A DNA stretch of 55,644 nucleotides from Dysgonamonadaceae bacterium. GTDB lineage: Bacteria; Bacteroidota; Bacteroidia; Bacteroidales; Azobacteroidaceae. Under the pieces are notes generated by a model. The model worked only from the letters and a program-made list of their open reading frames with translations, searched no databases and was not told the origin of the DNA. The stretch covers positions 1 through 55,644 of the forward strand of contig JAISUK010000021.1 in assembly GCA_031272075.1 (NCBI GenBank). The letters run 5' to 3'. Positions 17,501 through 25,846 of this stretch are shown in pieces. Every line of letters starts with the position of its first letter. The first letter of the stretch is position 1. The position numbers and the translations under genes were made by a program.

Positions 17501-18073
17501 ATTGATTCAAACACCGGCGAAGAATGGTTTCTCAACAAAGACGGCAGCGCCACCAACCAATGGACAGCCGACAATCAGGTGATTATTGGTGATACGCAGC
17601 CAAAGATTCGCGGCACCTTCGGACTGAACGGCGGTTGGCATGGATTTACTTTTGGACTGACTTGCCAATATAAATATGGAGGAGACCTCTATAATTATAC
17701 GCTGGTAGACAAAGTGGAAAATGCCAATGGCTATTACAACCTCGATCGCCGTATGTTCGATTCCTGGCAAAAGCCTGGAGATGTGTCTCCATACAAAAAG
17801 ATGTATACCAATGGCGGCTATTACACCATGGCTGTTCAATACACGTCGCCCACCTCACGTTTTGTACAGAAAGACAACGAATTGTATTTTTCGTCGGTCA
17901 ATCTGGGATATGATTTTTATTCACTGCAAACGCTGAAAAGGCTTGGCGTCGATCGTTTGAAATTGTCGTTCTATATGAATGAACTGCTTCGGTTGTCATC
18001 AATTACCGTTGAACGCGGTACCAGCTACCCGTTTGCACGCAATTTTTCGTTCTCTGCACAAGTCACATTTTAA
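14582..18073 (+). CDS. SusC/RagA-family TonB-dependent receptor with STN domain
   Basis: 1163 residues. A signal peptide (ending ETKA-Q, about residue 25) precedes an STN domain (about 46-117, IEVKNERLPVVLKRLEKATG), a CarboxypepD_reg-like domain (about 142-215), a plug (from about VVVTGMYTHRAESF) and a 22-strand-type barrel ending in FSAQVTF. It forms the outer-membrane transporter with the SusD lipoprotein encoded 21 bases downstream. The STN domain usually signals to a FecR anti-sigma factor, yet none is adjacent; the nearest pair is at 53.8 kb. The start codon is supplied by repeat copy 2. First gene of a four-gene locus without hydrolases, so its ligand is not evident. Confidence 0.95.
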   Translation: MKEKLFVYFFIVALGFYAPFETKAQVVASQTPTVVQSSTPPKPQEINIEVKNERLPVVLKRLEKATGYSILFVYNDLNPYMFNGKIKAANIQQAMDIIIGNKPLEYKIDGKYINITVKEQLRFQQSTKSALDAVAVAPGMILLQGKVVDIDNNPIAGVSVIAKNAKKGTVTGADGGFSFTLTKGIAETLTFTFIGMEEATRAYDCNNSKTDILIMLREDEAQLEEVVVTGMYTHRAESFTGAATTFTKDELLSVGNRNVLESLKNLDPAFQIIESIELGSNPNVMPTVQLRGQTSFPNLQGDYEGNPNQPLFILDGFETDIQKMFDLDMNRIASVTILKDAAAKAIYGSKAGNGVIVIETTRPKSGELKLYYVGDLNIEAPDLTGYNLMNAAEKLEFEKNNYFYTAGGTSGSVSDAAIEQVLKERYKTNYDNILRGVDTYWLSQPLRTGIGQKHSVTLEGGDSRMRYQAGAFYNNVAGVMKGSERNTFNLNTTLSYSYKNLIFRNTLEYTKNDAINSPYGTFSDYAKMNQYYAPKDDKGNYVMILGYLGRVAQQAYLSPVYNPLYNATLNTKSTSYYTEVRDNFGLEWRITDAWRATGRFSYIRQENGSDEFYPANHTKFANYDANGISERKGSYTQGNGYSQSLSADAGINFNKTIDKHLIFMNVTWNMMDYYANASTHYAEGFANDYMDDISFATAYVKNSKPTGSESHTREIGLVGALNYSYDDRYLADFSIRTTGSSMYGSDNRWGLFWSAGAGWNLHKEAFLKGNDWIKQLKLRSSIGYTGTQNFNPYQARARYSYVSTPYLYRLGAELMGLPNYQLQWQQVQDWDAGFDLMLKRFLTVRFDYYVSTTNNLLSDITIPPSTGFISYKENLGKIQNKGLDLTVAITPWRNDPQRAWFTITATALRNSNKILEIYDIFESYNKIKNDQLTGDGTQDNTRTEEENNLRQRPVTLYYEGQSMTAIYGMQSLGIDSNTGEEWFLNKDGSATNQWTADNQVIIGDTQPKIRGTFGLNGGWHGFTFGLTCQYKYGGDLYNYTLVDKVENANGYYNLDRRMFDSWQKPGDVSPYKKMYTNGGYYTMAVQYTSPTSRFVQKDNELYFSSVNLGYDFYSLQTLKRLGVDRLKLSFYMNELLRLSSITVERGTSYPFARNFSFSAQVTF

Positions 18074-18094
18074 TCATCAAAATAAGACATAGAT

Positions 18095-19606
18095 ATGAAA
18101 TCGCAATATTATTTATACACATTACTTATTGCCGCGTTGACGTTCACGTCTTGCAACGATTGGCTCGATGTCGCCCCCAAGACAGAGATGGATCAGGAAG
18201 AACTCTTTAAGACGGAAACCGGTTTCGGCGACCTGCTTATCGGCGTTTATTCCAATTTGTGCGATCCTGCACTTTACGGAAGGAATATGACTTTCAACAT
18301 GTTTGACCTCATAGCTGGATACTATGGAAGCGGGGGTGGGGTCTTGCAACCTCGGATCACACAATATGGATACAAGAAGCAGTACGCCACCAACTCCGTT
18401 TATGACATCACACCCATGGTGGATGAGATATGGACAGGCCTCTACAAACAGATTGCCAACCTCAATTCGATGCTTGCTGTCATTGATGATTATCAGGATG
18501 TATTTTCAGGTGACAACTACCGCCTGTTCAAGGGAGAAGCCATCGGATTACGCGCTTTCCTCCACTTTGAGTTATTGCGGATGTTTGGTCAGCCTTACGC
18601 TACCGGACGCGACTCGTTGTGTATTCCTATTGTTAAGGAATTGGGAGCGTTTGTCACCCCCCTCTCCACTGTGGATGAAGCCGCAACACTTATCCTGGCC
18701 GACCTGGTTGAAGCCAAAGAACTATTGACCTCCGACCCGATGTATCTGGGTACCACGCCGTCGAAAGTGATCACTCCGCCGTTAGGATGCACTAACGAAA
18801 TGAACTCTTGGGGTGTGTATGACTGGCATAACCGTCGCATGAATTTCAACTATTATGCTGTCATAGGCACTATGGCGCGCCTCTATCAGTGGAAAGGCGA
18901 CAAAGCAAACGCATTGGCGGCTGTCAAAGAAATCATTGAAGTACAGCCTGAGAAATTCAACTGGGTGATCAACAGTAATCTCACCGGAATCTCCAGCGGA
19001 ACAGCCTACGCACAAGACCGTACATTTACCACCGAACATTTGTTCGCACTCAACATGCAATATCTTGAAGATTATACCGATAGCTACCTCGTTCTTAAGA
19101 CTTCATCGTGGGATGTGACAGAAGTGTTGGATATCACCAATTCACTCCAGCAAATCTATGAAGGCCTTACTGCCGATCCGCGATTGCAGTACAACACCGC
19201 TCAACTGCTCTCCCGCAGGGTCTGCTCCAAGTATTGGCAACCTGAAGAAGCAGGAGCATTCTTCAAAAATCGCATGGCGATGATCCGCTTAAGCGAAATG
19301 TACTACATTGCGGCAGAAGCTTCCCCGACGCCTGTCGAAGGGGTAGCTTACTTGAACGAAGTGCGCACTCACAGAGGTCTGTCTGCATTGCCCACCTCAA
19401 TCAGCGCTGACGAACTACAGGAAGAAATCCTGAAAGAATATCGTAAAGAATTAATTTGCGAAGGACAGTTGTGGTTCTACTACAAACGACATCTATTCCC
19501 CACCATTCCTAATCTTAACAACGGTAATACGATGACCTATTTTGTCAGTACATCGTATTACACTTTCAACCGTCCGGATATCGAGGATAGCTATGGTGGA
19601 CGTTAA
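18095..19606 (+). CDS. SusD/RagB-family lipoprotein
   Basis: 503 residues, a typical SusD length. The lipobox ends at Cys20 (TFTSC), placing it on the cell surface as the lid of the SusC channel. The N-terminal block NDWLDVAPKTEMDQEELFKT and the C-terminal EILKEYRKELICEGQLWFYYKRH are SusD hallmarks; the central helices are TPR-like. It is cotranscribed with the upstream SusC and the two lipoprotein genes downstream. Confidence 0.95.
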   Translation: MKSQYYLYTLLIAALTFTSCNDWLDVAPKTEMDQEELFKTETGFGDLLIGVYSNLCDPALYGRNMTFNMFDLIAGYYGSGGGVLQPRITQYGYKKQYATNSVYDITPMVDEIWTGLYKQIANLNSMLAVIDDYQDVFSGDNYRLFKGEAIGLRAFLHFELLRMFGQPYATGRDSLCIPIVKELGAFVTPLSTVDEAATLILADLVEAKELLTSDPMYLGTTPSKVITPPLGCTNEMNSWGVYDWHNRRMNFNYYAVIGTMARLYQWKGDKANALAAVKEIIEVQPEKFNWVINSNLTGISSGTAYAQDRTFTTEHLFALNMQYLEDYTDSYLVLKTSSWDVTEVLDITNSLQQIYEGLTADPRLQYNTAQLLSRRVCSKYWQPEEAGAFFKNRMAMIRLSEMYYIAAEASPTPVEGVAYLNEVRTHRGLSALPTSISADELQEEILKEYRKELICEGQLWFYYKRHLFPTIPNLNNGNTMTYFVSTSYYTFNRPDIEDSYGGR

Positions 19607-19639
19607 TTATCAATTGTGTAACAACATAAATGTAAAAAT

Positions 19640-20383
19640 ATGAAAAAGTATATATCACTCTTCGCGATCCTGCTTGTTTTGGGCGGATGCGAAAAAGACG
19701 AAATAGAAACTTGGTCGGAACTCTCCTACGTGTGGTTTTACGTCAATAAATACAGTTCGGACGGTCCCGTAGTGCTCCCTACAAAGTCATTCTCTTTCCG
19801 GATGGCAGATCCGGAAGATCTCTTTACGGAAGACGGAATGACAGCGAGTTATGTTCTTTTTCCACTTGTTACGGCCGGAATGCCTTCAAACAAAGACCGT
19901 ATCGTCAATGTGGAAGTGGAACAGGATAAAAGCAATTCACAGACTCGTTACGAACTGATGAAGCCGGTCATCATTCCTGCCGGCGAATTGTCCGGTGTGA
20001 TGAAAGTGAAGATTTTCAAAACACCTAATCTGGATAACGATGCCGACAGCGTCAGTTTTGTAATCAAAGACTCCGAAGACCTGCTGGTTGCCCAGCCTTG
20101 GGCGTATGGTGAGCCGATGGATTGTCTGGTCAGTAAAATGATCGTGATGTCGCGCTATGCACAGCCAAGCTGGTGGACAAGTACCTGGACCAATACCTAT
20201 TGGGGTCCGTTCACCCAGGAAAAAATGGATGTAGTTTATATCGTGCTGGGGAGTCTCGATAACCCGGACCCGGGCGATACCCCCATTTTTCAGTACAATG
20301 TGTACCAGATCAATCAATATATTGAAGAGCACAACTGTACAGAAGCCGACGGAACGCCAATGGCAAAAATTATCAATGTCTGA
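19640..20383 (+). CDS. DUF4843 surface lipoprotein
   Basis: 247 residues with lipobox Cys17 (LVLGGC). The mature part begins EKDEIETWSELSYVWFYVN, typical of DUF4843, a Bacteroidales family found between SusD and PKD-like lipoprotein genes. It is probably an accessory surface protein of the SusCD transporter. I recall a similar four-gene set in B. thetaiotaomicron (BT2261-BT2264) whose SusCD complex carried bound peptides; that parallel is from memory. Confidence 0.82.
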   Translation: MKKYISLFAILLVLGGCEKDEIETWSELSYVWFYVNKYSSDGPVVLPTKSFSFRMADPEDLFTEDGMTASYVLFPLVTAGMPSNKDRIVNVEVEQDKSNSQTRYELMKPVIIPAGELSGVMKVKIFKTPNLDNDADSVSFVIKDSEDLLVAQPWAYGEPMDCLVSKMIVMSRYAQPSWWTSTWTNTYWGPFTQEKMDVVYIVLGSLDNPDPGDTPIFQYNVYQINQYIEEHNCTEADGTPMAKIINV

Positions 20384-20429
20384 TGGCTTTCTATTATTTA
20401 GTTTTATTACATATTAATATTTAAGCAGT

Positions 20430-22064
20430 ATGCGAACAAAAAATATCTTAATTGGAATAATCGCCTTATTCATGGCAAGTTGCTACGAGGACAAAGGCAA
20501 CTACGACTATATTGACCTGCCCGACATGACCATCAAACTTCCGGTAGCGCAATACAATATACCGGCGGGCAGCAAACTGATTATCGAACCGGAAATCGTT
20601 ACCACACTGCCTGAAAACGAATTGGACTACAGGTGGGAAATATATTCCCAGTTTGAAGAAGAAGATGTGGTTTATAGCGAACTCTTTGCGCAGTTTCATA
20701 CATTGAACAATGAGTCGTCCGATCCGAAACGTCTGGAATATACATGTGTTATCGATGGCCAATACATCCAAAAACTCACGTCATATCGAATCAGGCTGCA
20801 CGTAGTGCATACGCCTACCCAGCGCGACTTTTATTCCAACCAGTCGACCTTGGCCGTGGGTGGTAAAGCGGGATTGATGGTGATACACGACAATGGATCA
20901 ACCAGCGACATCGGTCTTGTCGTCGCTTCAGAATTTATGAGGACTGCCGGACAGACGCCCGAAGTGGAAGTCACTGCCGACTTCTATTCTTCAATCAACG
21001 GCGCACGTCTGCAGGGTAAGGGCGTCATGCTATACCATGCTAATCCGGTAGTTGAAACTGAACTCAGGAGAACCTATTTCGTGGCAATCACCGATCAGGT
21101 AGGTGAGTTTGTTGCAATAGACTTTGCCAAATATCAGGATTGGGACTTTCTCTTCTATGGCGGTCTGCACAAACGTAAAGGAAATAGCAAGCCCGAAGGT
21201 ATCGTCTACACAGGTATGCAAAAATGCTACTTCGATGGAGGCGAAGTATATGTCCAAAGTGGTGATTTTGCTACTTTCCCTGTTATCAGTGAAAAATATG
21301 CTACGTATTCCAAGTTTGACGTAGCTCCATTTTTTGTGTTTGGCAACTACAAATTATGGCTTTTCGACCGTAAAGCGCGTGGCTTTTTGAGTACACTTAT
21401 AGGCATGGTGTCGGATAATAGTGTATTTGGTCCTGCACCGGTAAATACCTCAGGCGGACTGTTCAACTTGTATGACATGCAGGCCGACTTGCTGTGGATG
21501 GACAATGGCGGCGCCGCCTCTCACATCCTGGCTGTTATGCAAAAAGACGACAAAGAGCGATTCTTGGTAGAAATCAATGCCGCGGATGCAGTCGTCGCCA
21601 ACCAGGCTTATGCGCGTTATGACGATGTAAGCATGCTGCCGGGATTTAATCAGGCGGTTGCTTATGCTTTTGGATACGATCAGGTAAATATGTGTTATTA
21701 TGCAGCCCCGAATCAAGTGTATCGCTATACGGTTTTCAACAGGGCGATCAGTGGTGTGGAACCGCTGTGTATGACTGACGGATCACCCTTGAAACTGGAC
21801 GATGGCACGCCGGTCGATTTCAGTTCGACCGAGGTCACGTGTTGCCGTCTTTTGAAACCATTTGATACGCTAGGCTTGGGTACTATTCTTGGTGTCGCTA
21901 ATTATTTTAATTATAATAAATTGTTGGTCGTGGGCACCTTCAGTGGCGGCAAAGGCACGGTTTATAGCATGGCGATTGACCAGATGACCGGCAGAGTGAC
22001 GAAAGTCAATAAATACGAAGGAAATTTTGGTTATATTCGCGACGTCAACATCAAATTTATGTAA
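20430..22064 (+). CDS. PKD-like family surface lipoprotein
   Basis: 544 residues with lipobox Cys18 (LFMASC) and the family's opening YEDKGNYDYIDLPDMTI. An Ig/PKD-like N-terminal domain is followed by what reads as a beta-propeller-like region. It is the last gene of the SusC/SusD/DUF4843 set and probably sits with them as a surface accessory. No glycosidase or peptidase motif is visible, so it is unlikely to be the locus's enzyme. Spacing of 46 bases from the previous gene supports one operon. Confidence 0.82.
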   Translation: MRTKNILIGIIALFMASCYEDKGNYDYIDLPDMTIKLPVAQYNIPAGSKLIIEPEIVTTLPENELDYRWEIYSQFEEEDVVYSELFAQFHTLNNESSDPKRLEYTCVIDGQYIQKLTSYRIRLHVVHTPTQRDFYSNQSTLAVGGKAGLMVIHDNGSTSDIGLVVASEFMRTAGQTPEVEVTADFYSSINGARLQGKGVMLYHANPVVETELRRTYFVAITDQVGEFVAIDFAKYQDWDFLFYGGLHKRKGNSKPEGIVYTGMQKCYFDGGEVYVQSGDFATFPVISEKYATYSKFDVAPFFVFGNYKLWLFDRKARGFLSTLIGMVSDNSVFGPAPVNTSGGLFNLYDMQADLLWMDNGGAASHILAVMQKDDKERFLVEINAADAVVANQAYARYDDVSMLPGFNQAVAYAFGYDQVNMCYYAAPNQVYRYTVFNRAISGVEPLCMTDGSPLKLDDGTPVDFSSTEVTCCRLLKPFDTLGLGTILGVANYFNYNKLLVVGTFSGGKGTVYSMAIDQMTGRVTKVNKYEGNFGYIRDVNIKFM

Positions 22065-22088
22065 TGAATTTTTTTTAAATCAATAACG

Positions 22089-22138
22089 ATTATCCGCAAA
22101 ATATCTCTTCAGAAATTTAGAGTATCTTTGCGGATAAT
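22089..22138. promoter_or_regulatory. Inverted repeat overlapping a -7 element
   Basis: ATTATCCGCAAA (22089-22100) and its exact reverse complement (22127-22138) are 26 bases apart. The right arm contains the end of TATCTTTG (22123-22130), a Bacteroides -7 element for the ABC ATPase gene at 22163. An operator read by a dimeric regulator is one reading; a transcript-end hairpin for the previous operon is another, though no T run follows. Confidence 0.6.
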
Positions 22139-22162
22139 TTATTATAAAGCATTCAATTTTTT

Positions 22163-23092
22163 ATGTTAGAAGAAACAATCGTAAAAGTAGATCACCTGTC
22201 TCACCGTTACAGTGTGCAATGGGCGATTCGTGACATCCATTTCGAGATCCACCGCAATGGGGTATACGGGTTGCTTGGCTCCAATGGAGCGGGCAAGTCG
22301 ACGACGATGAACATTATATGCGGAGTGCTCAAGCAGACATCGGGCGATGTGGTGATCAACGGCATCAGCATTCGGGAGAATCCGAAACAGGCGAAGCGTT
22401 ACATCGGCTTTTTGCCGCAGAAACCGCCCCTGTATGGCGAGCTGACGGTGGAGGAATACCTCACTTATTGCGCCCACCTGCACGGGGTCGCGGCCAAAGG
22501 AGTGAAACCTGCGGTTGCGGAAGTGATGGACAAATGCGGTATCGCCCATTTCCGCCGTCGGTTGATCAGCAACCTGTCAGGCGGCTACCAGCAAAGGGTA
22601 GGGGTGGCGCAGGCGCTGATACACAAGCCGCGTCTGGTGGTGCTCGACGAGCCTACCAACGGACTCGACCCGAATCAGATACTGGAAATCCGCCACCTGA
22701 TTCGAGAGATCGCCGAAGAACGTACCGTCATCCTGTCGACACATATTTTGCCGGAAGTGCAGGCATCGTGCGATTATATCTGGATGATCGAGCAGGGCAG
22801 CCTGGTATTTTCGGGCACGGTGGACGAGTTCGACAGCTATATCCTTCCTTCTTCTGTCTATGTATCACTGATCAACAAACCCACGATAGAAGAATTGAAA
22901 ACGCTTCAGGGGGTGGTTGAGGTGGAAGAGCTGGGCGGAACGAAATACCGCCTTCGTTTTGCGGATGCGCCCGAAGCGATGGAGCGGGTGGTGCAGGCCA
23001 GTTTTCAACACAACTGGCGGCTGAATGAGATTTACCTGGAGAAAAATTCACTGGACTCGATTTTTGCAGAACTGTCGAAGAAGAAGAACTAA
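22163..23092 (+). CDS. ABC transporter ATP-binding protein (GldA-like)
   Basis: 309 residues, cytoplasmic ATPase. Walker A GSNGAGKST (39-47), signature LSGGYQQR (138-145), Walker B LVVLDEP followed by the D-loop NGLDPNQ, and H-loop STH are complete. The C-terminal 80 residues form the extra domain seen in GldA and NatA-type ATPases. It pairs with the GldF-GldG fusion encoded 16 bases downstream. In gliding Bacteroidota GldA/F/G form an ABC complex; non-gliding relatives keep homologues of unclear cargo. Confidence 0.9.
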   Translation: MLEETIVKVDHLSHRYSVQWAIRDIHFEIHRNGVYGLLGSNGAGKSTTMNIICGVLKQTSGDVVINGISIRENPKQAKRYIGFLPQKPPLYGELTVEEYLTYCAHLHGVAAKGVKPAVAEVMDKCGIAHFRRRLISNLSGGYQQRVGVAQALIHKPRLVVLDEPTNGLDPNQILEIRHLIREIAEERTVILSTHILPEVQASCDYIWMIEQGSLVFSGTVDEFDSYILPSSVYVSLINKPTIEELKTLQGVVEVEELGGTKYRLRFADAPEAMERVVQASFQHNWRLNEIYLEKNSLDSIFAELSKKKN

Positions 23093-23108
23093 AACAAATT
23101 ATGTACGA

Positions 23109-25709
23109 ATGAAAACAATTTATCAAATAGCGAAAACAGAACTACAAACCTTGTTCTATTCACCGGTAGCATGGTTTCTGCTGGTGGTATTTTCCATCCA
23201 GACATTTCTTGGTTTCACCGGTTCCATCGAGACATTACTCCGATCGCAGCAGATGGGTTGGGGATTTGATGGCGATGGTGTGACCAATGGCATTTATTCG
23301 CATCCCTTTATGGGCTTCTTGGGAAATATACTCCAAGTCCTTTATTTATATGTGCCGCTTCTCACCATGGGATTGATGAGTCGCGAGATTGGCAGCGGTT
23401 CGATCAAACTGCTCTATTCGTCGCCGGTAAGCAACCTGCAGATCATACTGGGCAAATATGTGTCGATGATGGTCTACGGATTGGTGCTGGTAGCTGTTAT
23501 TCTCATTACTGTTCTTATCGGTGCATATTTTATTCCGAATTTCGACCACGCGTCAATCTATACGGCGTTACTGGGCTTCTACCTGCTAATCTGCACCTAC
23601 GCGGCCATCGGGCTGTTTATGTCGTGCCTCACTTCTTACCAGGTGGTTGCAGCCATCGCTACGCTGGCCATGCTGTTCGTGCTGAATGCAGTACGCGGCT
23701 GGGGGCAAAAAATCGATTTTGTCCGCGATATTACCTACTGGTTTGGTATCCCAGGCAGAGCAAATAATTTTGTCATCAACGGGATGATATGCAGCGAAGA
23801 CGTGCTGTATTTTATCGTCGTTGCCGGATTGTTTTTGTCCTTGGCGGTCATTCGTCTCAATGCCAACCGCCAGAAGACGCGCTGGACGGTGAGTATCGGC
23901 AAATATGTCGGGGTGATAGCCCTGTGCTGCCTGCTGGGTTATCTGTCCTCGCGACCGAAACTGATGACGTTTTACGACGCAACGGAAACCAAGCGCAACA
24001 CACTGACGGAAAAAAGCCAGCAAGTGGTCGGGATGCTGGATGAAAAACTGACTGTCACGATGTACGACAACGGCCTGGATACGCGTGATATCTGGACAGG
24101 TCTGCCGACAGCCCGGATGAATGACAAGAAATTTTGGGAACGCTATACCCGATTCAAACCGGATATCAAACTGAAATATGTGCTGTATTACGATTCGATT
24201 CCGGGACAGGATCTGCGACGGCAATTTCCCAACAAGGTGATGAACACGCTGGAAGACCAGTTGGGGGAAATCTGTCGAATCTATAATGTCGATTCGACGA
24301 TGTTCAAGTCGCCGGAAGAGATCAGGAAAGAAATCGATTTGTTACCGGAAGGTAACAAGTTTGTCCGTCTGTTGGAATCGGGTAATGGCAAAAACACTTT
24401 TCTGCGCGTGTTTAACGATCAGATGCATGTTCCATCGGAACGGGAAATCACAGCGGCATTCAAACGACTGGTGATGGAATTGCCGGTGGTGGGCTTCGCT
24501 GTCGGTCAGGGTCAGCGTGGTTATGAAGGAGACGGCGATCGCGACTACAATTTCGCGCGTCAGAAAGATTTTCGCTATGCGCTGATCAACCAGGGTTTTG
24601 ATGTAGCGGAAGTAAACTTCGCGCAGGGGATACCCGATTCCATCAATATCGTGGTGATAGCGGAATTGAGGCGACCGTTCGATGCGGAAGAACAGGCCAA
24701 TTTCGATCAATACCTGGCGCGCGGCGGCAATATGTATGTGATTGCCGAACCGCGCCGCCGAGAAGCAATGACGGCTTTGCTGGCACAGTTTGGAGTGCGG
24801 CAATTGCCCGGCACACTGGTGAAAACCGTAGAGCCCCCTTCGAAAGAATCTGTCAATGCTTCCGCTCCCGTGATGGTAGCTGTAGGCACATTATCAGCTT
24901 CTGGTTCAATTTCCTTGTCGTCAACTTCGACAAAATCCGTCAAGAAGGATGAAAAAGTTGACACTGCCAAACTGAAAATTGATACAACAAAACTGAAAAT
25001 TGATACGACAAAATTGAAATCGACAACTCCCAAACTCACTACTGCAACAACCACCTTGGCTGCTTCTGCAAATGAATCAGATACAAGCGAAGCTGACAAA
25101 GCCGCCGAACTGGCTTTGCTGAAGACCGGCTCGCCCGACCTGGTGCTGCTGAAGCCGACACCGGAAGCGATCGATCTGTCGTTTTATTTTGCCGGTTTTG
25201 GGAAAACGGACTACGTCACGATGCTCTCGGCCTCGCCGTTGGAATACGATACAGACAAAGGCTTCGAGGTCATACCGCTGTTCAAGACCTTTCCGATCTA
25301 TTGGAATGAAATGGAGACCACCGATTTCGTAGACGACACGGTGACGGTGAATCCGGCGATTGGCGAAGTGCAACAATCCTACTGCACGGGTCTGGCGCTG
25401 TCGCGCCAAGTGGGGGAAAAAACGCAGAAAGTGATGATCTTTTCCGATTCCGACTGTCTGAGCAACAGCGAATTGAACATGTATCGCCGCGGCATCCGCT
25501 CACGCAATTTCTCGATCATCACAGCGGGCTTCTACTGGATGTCGGACGAAGAAGTGCCCATCGACGTACGTCGCCCCGATCCGAAAGATACGCAACTGAA
25601 AATGAGCAAGGAAACATTGTCCGGCTGGGGCATTGCGTTGCACTGGGTGTTTCCGGCATTGCTGGTCATCACTTACTTGCTGATCTGGATCAGGAGAAAA
25701 AGTCAGTGA
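23109..25709 (+). CDS. GldF-GldG fusion: ABC permease plus Gldg domain
   Basis: 866 residues from ATG 23109; the longer frame from 23025 overlaps the ATPase gene and is not used. Residues 1-240 are a six-helix ABC-2 permease (GldF-like; motif LLTMGLMSREIGSGSIKLLYSSP). After two more helices comes the extracytoplasmic GldG-like domain (from about SRPKLMTFYDATE) and a C-terminal anchor helix (WVFPALLVITYLLIWIRR). An unusual Ser/Thr/Lys-rich insert at about residues 575-660 contains a 21-bp tandem repeat. Works with the ATPase upstream; substrate unknown. Confidence 0.85.
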   Translation: MKTIYQIAKTELQTLFYSPVAWFLLVVFSIQTFLGFTGSIETLLRSQQMGWGFDGDGVTNGIYSHPFMGFLGNILQVLYLYVPLLTMGLMSREIGSGSIKLLYSSPVSNLQIILGKYVSMMVYGLVLVAVILITVLIGAYFIPNFDHASIYTALLGFYLLICTYAAIGLFMSCLTSYQVVAAIATLAMLFVLNAVRGWGQKIDFVRDITYWFGIPGRANNFVINGMICSEDVLYFIVVAGLFLSLAVIRLNANRQKTRWTVSIGKYVGVIALCCLLGYLSSRPKLMTFYDATETKRNTLTEKSQQVVGMLDEKLTVTMYDNGLDTRDIWTGLPTARMNDKKFWERYTRFKPDIKLKYVLYYDSIPGQDLRRQFPNKVMNTLEDQLGEICRIYNVDSTMFKSPEEIRKEIDLLPEGNKFVRLLESGNGKNTFLRVFNDQMHVPSEREITAAFKRLVMELPVVGFAVGQGQRGYEGDGDRDYNFARQKDFRYALINQGFDVAEVNFAQGIPDSINIVVIAELRRPFDAEEQANFDQYLARGGNMYVIAEPRRREAMTALLAQFGVRQLPGTLVKTVEPPSKESVNASAPVMVAVGTLSASGSISLSSTSTKSVKKDEKVDTAKLKIDTTKLKIDTTKLKSTTPKLTTATTTLAASANESDTSEADKAAELALLKTGSPDLVLLKPTPEAIDLSFYFAGFGKTDYVTMLSASPLEYDTDKGFEVIPLFKTFPIYWNEMETTDFVDDTVTVNPAIGEVQQSYCTGLALSRQVGEKTQKVMIFSDSDCLSNSELNMYRRGIRSRNFSIITAGFYWMSDEEVPIDVRRPDPKDTQLKMSKETLSGWGIALHWVFPALLVITYLLIWIRRKSQ
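24969..25030 (+). repeat. In-frame 21-bp tandem repeat within the GldG part
   Basis: Two units of AAACTGAAAATTGATACAACA type (24969-24989, 24990-25010) and a diverged partial third encode KLKIDTT repeated. Unit length is a multiple of three, so copy-number change would keep the frame. Confidence 0.88.
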
Positions 25710-25712
25710 TAT

Positions 25713-25749
25713 TCCGTTTCGATCGCATCGCTCGGTAGATACTAAAAAA
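25713..25749. repeat. 37-bp direct repeat, left copy
   Basis: Begins TCCGTTTCGATCGCATCGCT and ends ACTAAAAAA, four bases after the GldG stop. It matches 36 of 37 bases of the copy at 27746-27782. The two bracket the intact AlbA_2 gene. Confidence 0.92.
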
Positions 25750-25830
25750 CAGAGGCAGCTTAAGTGACTGAGATATAGAAAAGAAAATTAATATTAGGCA
25801 AAAAGAGTCTTAAAGTCTAAAATAAAAGAG

Positions 25831-25839
25831 TATTTTTGC
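25831..25839 (+). promoter_or_regulatory. Bacteroides-type -7 element close to a start codon
   Basis: TATTTTTGC matches TAnnTTTG and ends seven bases before the ATG at 25847, so the mRNA would have almost no 5' leader. Confidence 0.5.
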
Positions 25840-25846
25840 AAATAAT

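Noticed and set aside
22318-22920. Plus-strand 200-codon frame inside the ABC ATPase gene
   Set aside because: Overlaps Walker and signature motifs in the correct frame; composition (Gly/Arg/Ala-rich) is that of a shadow frame.
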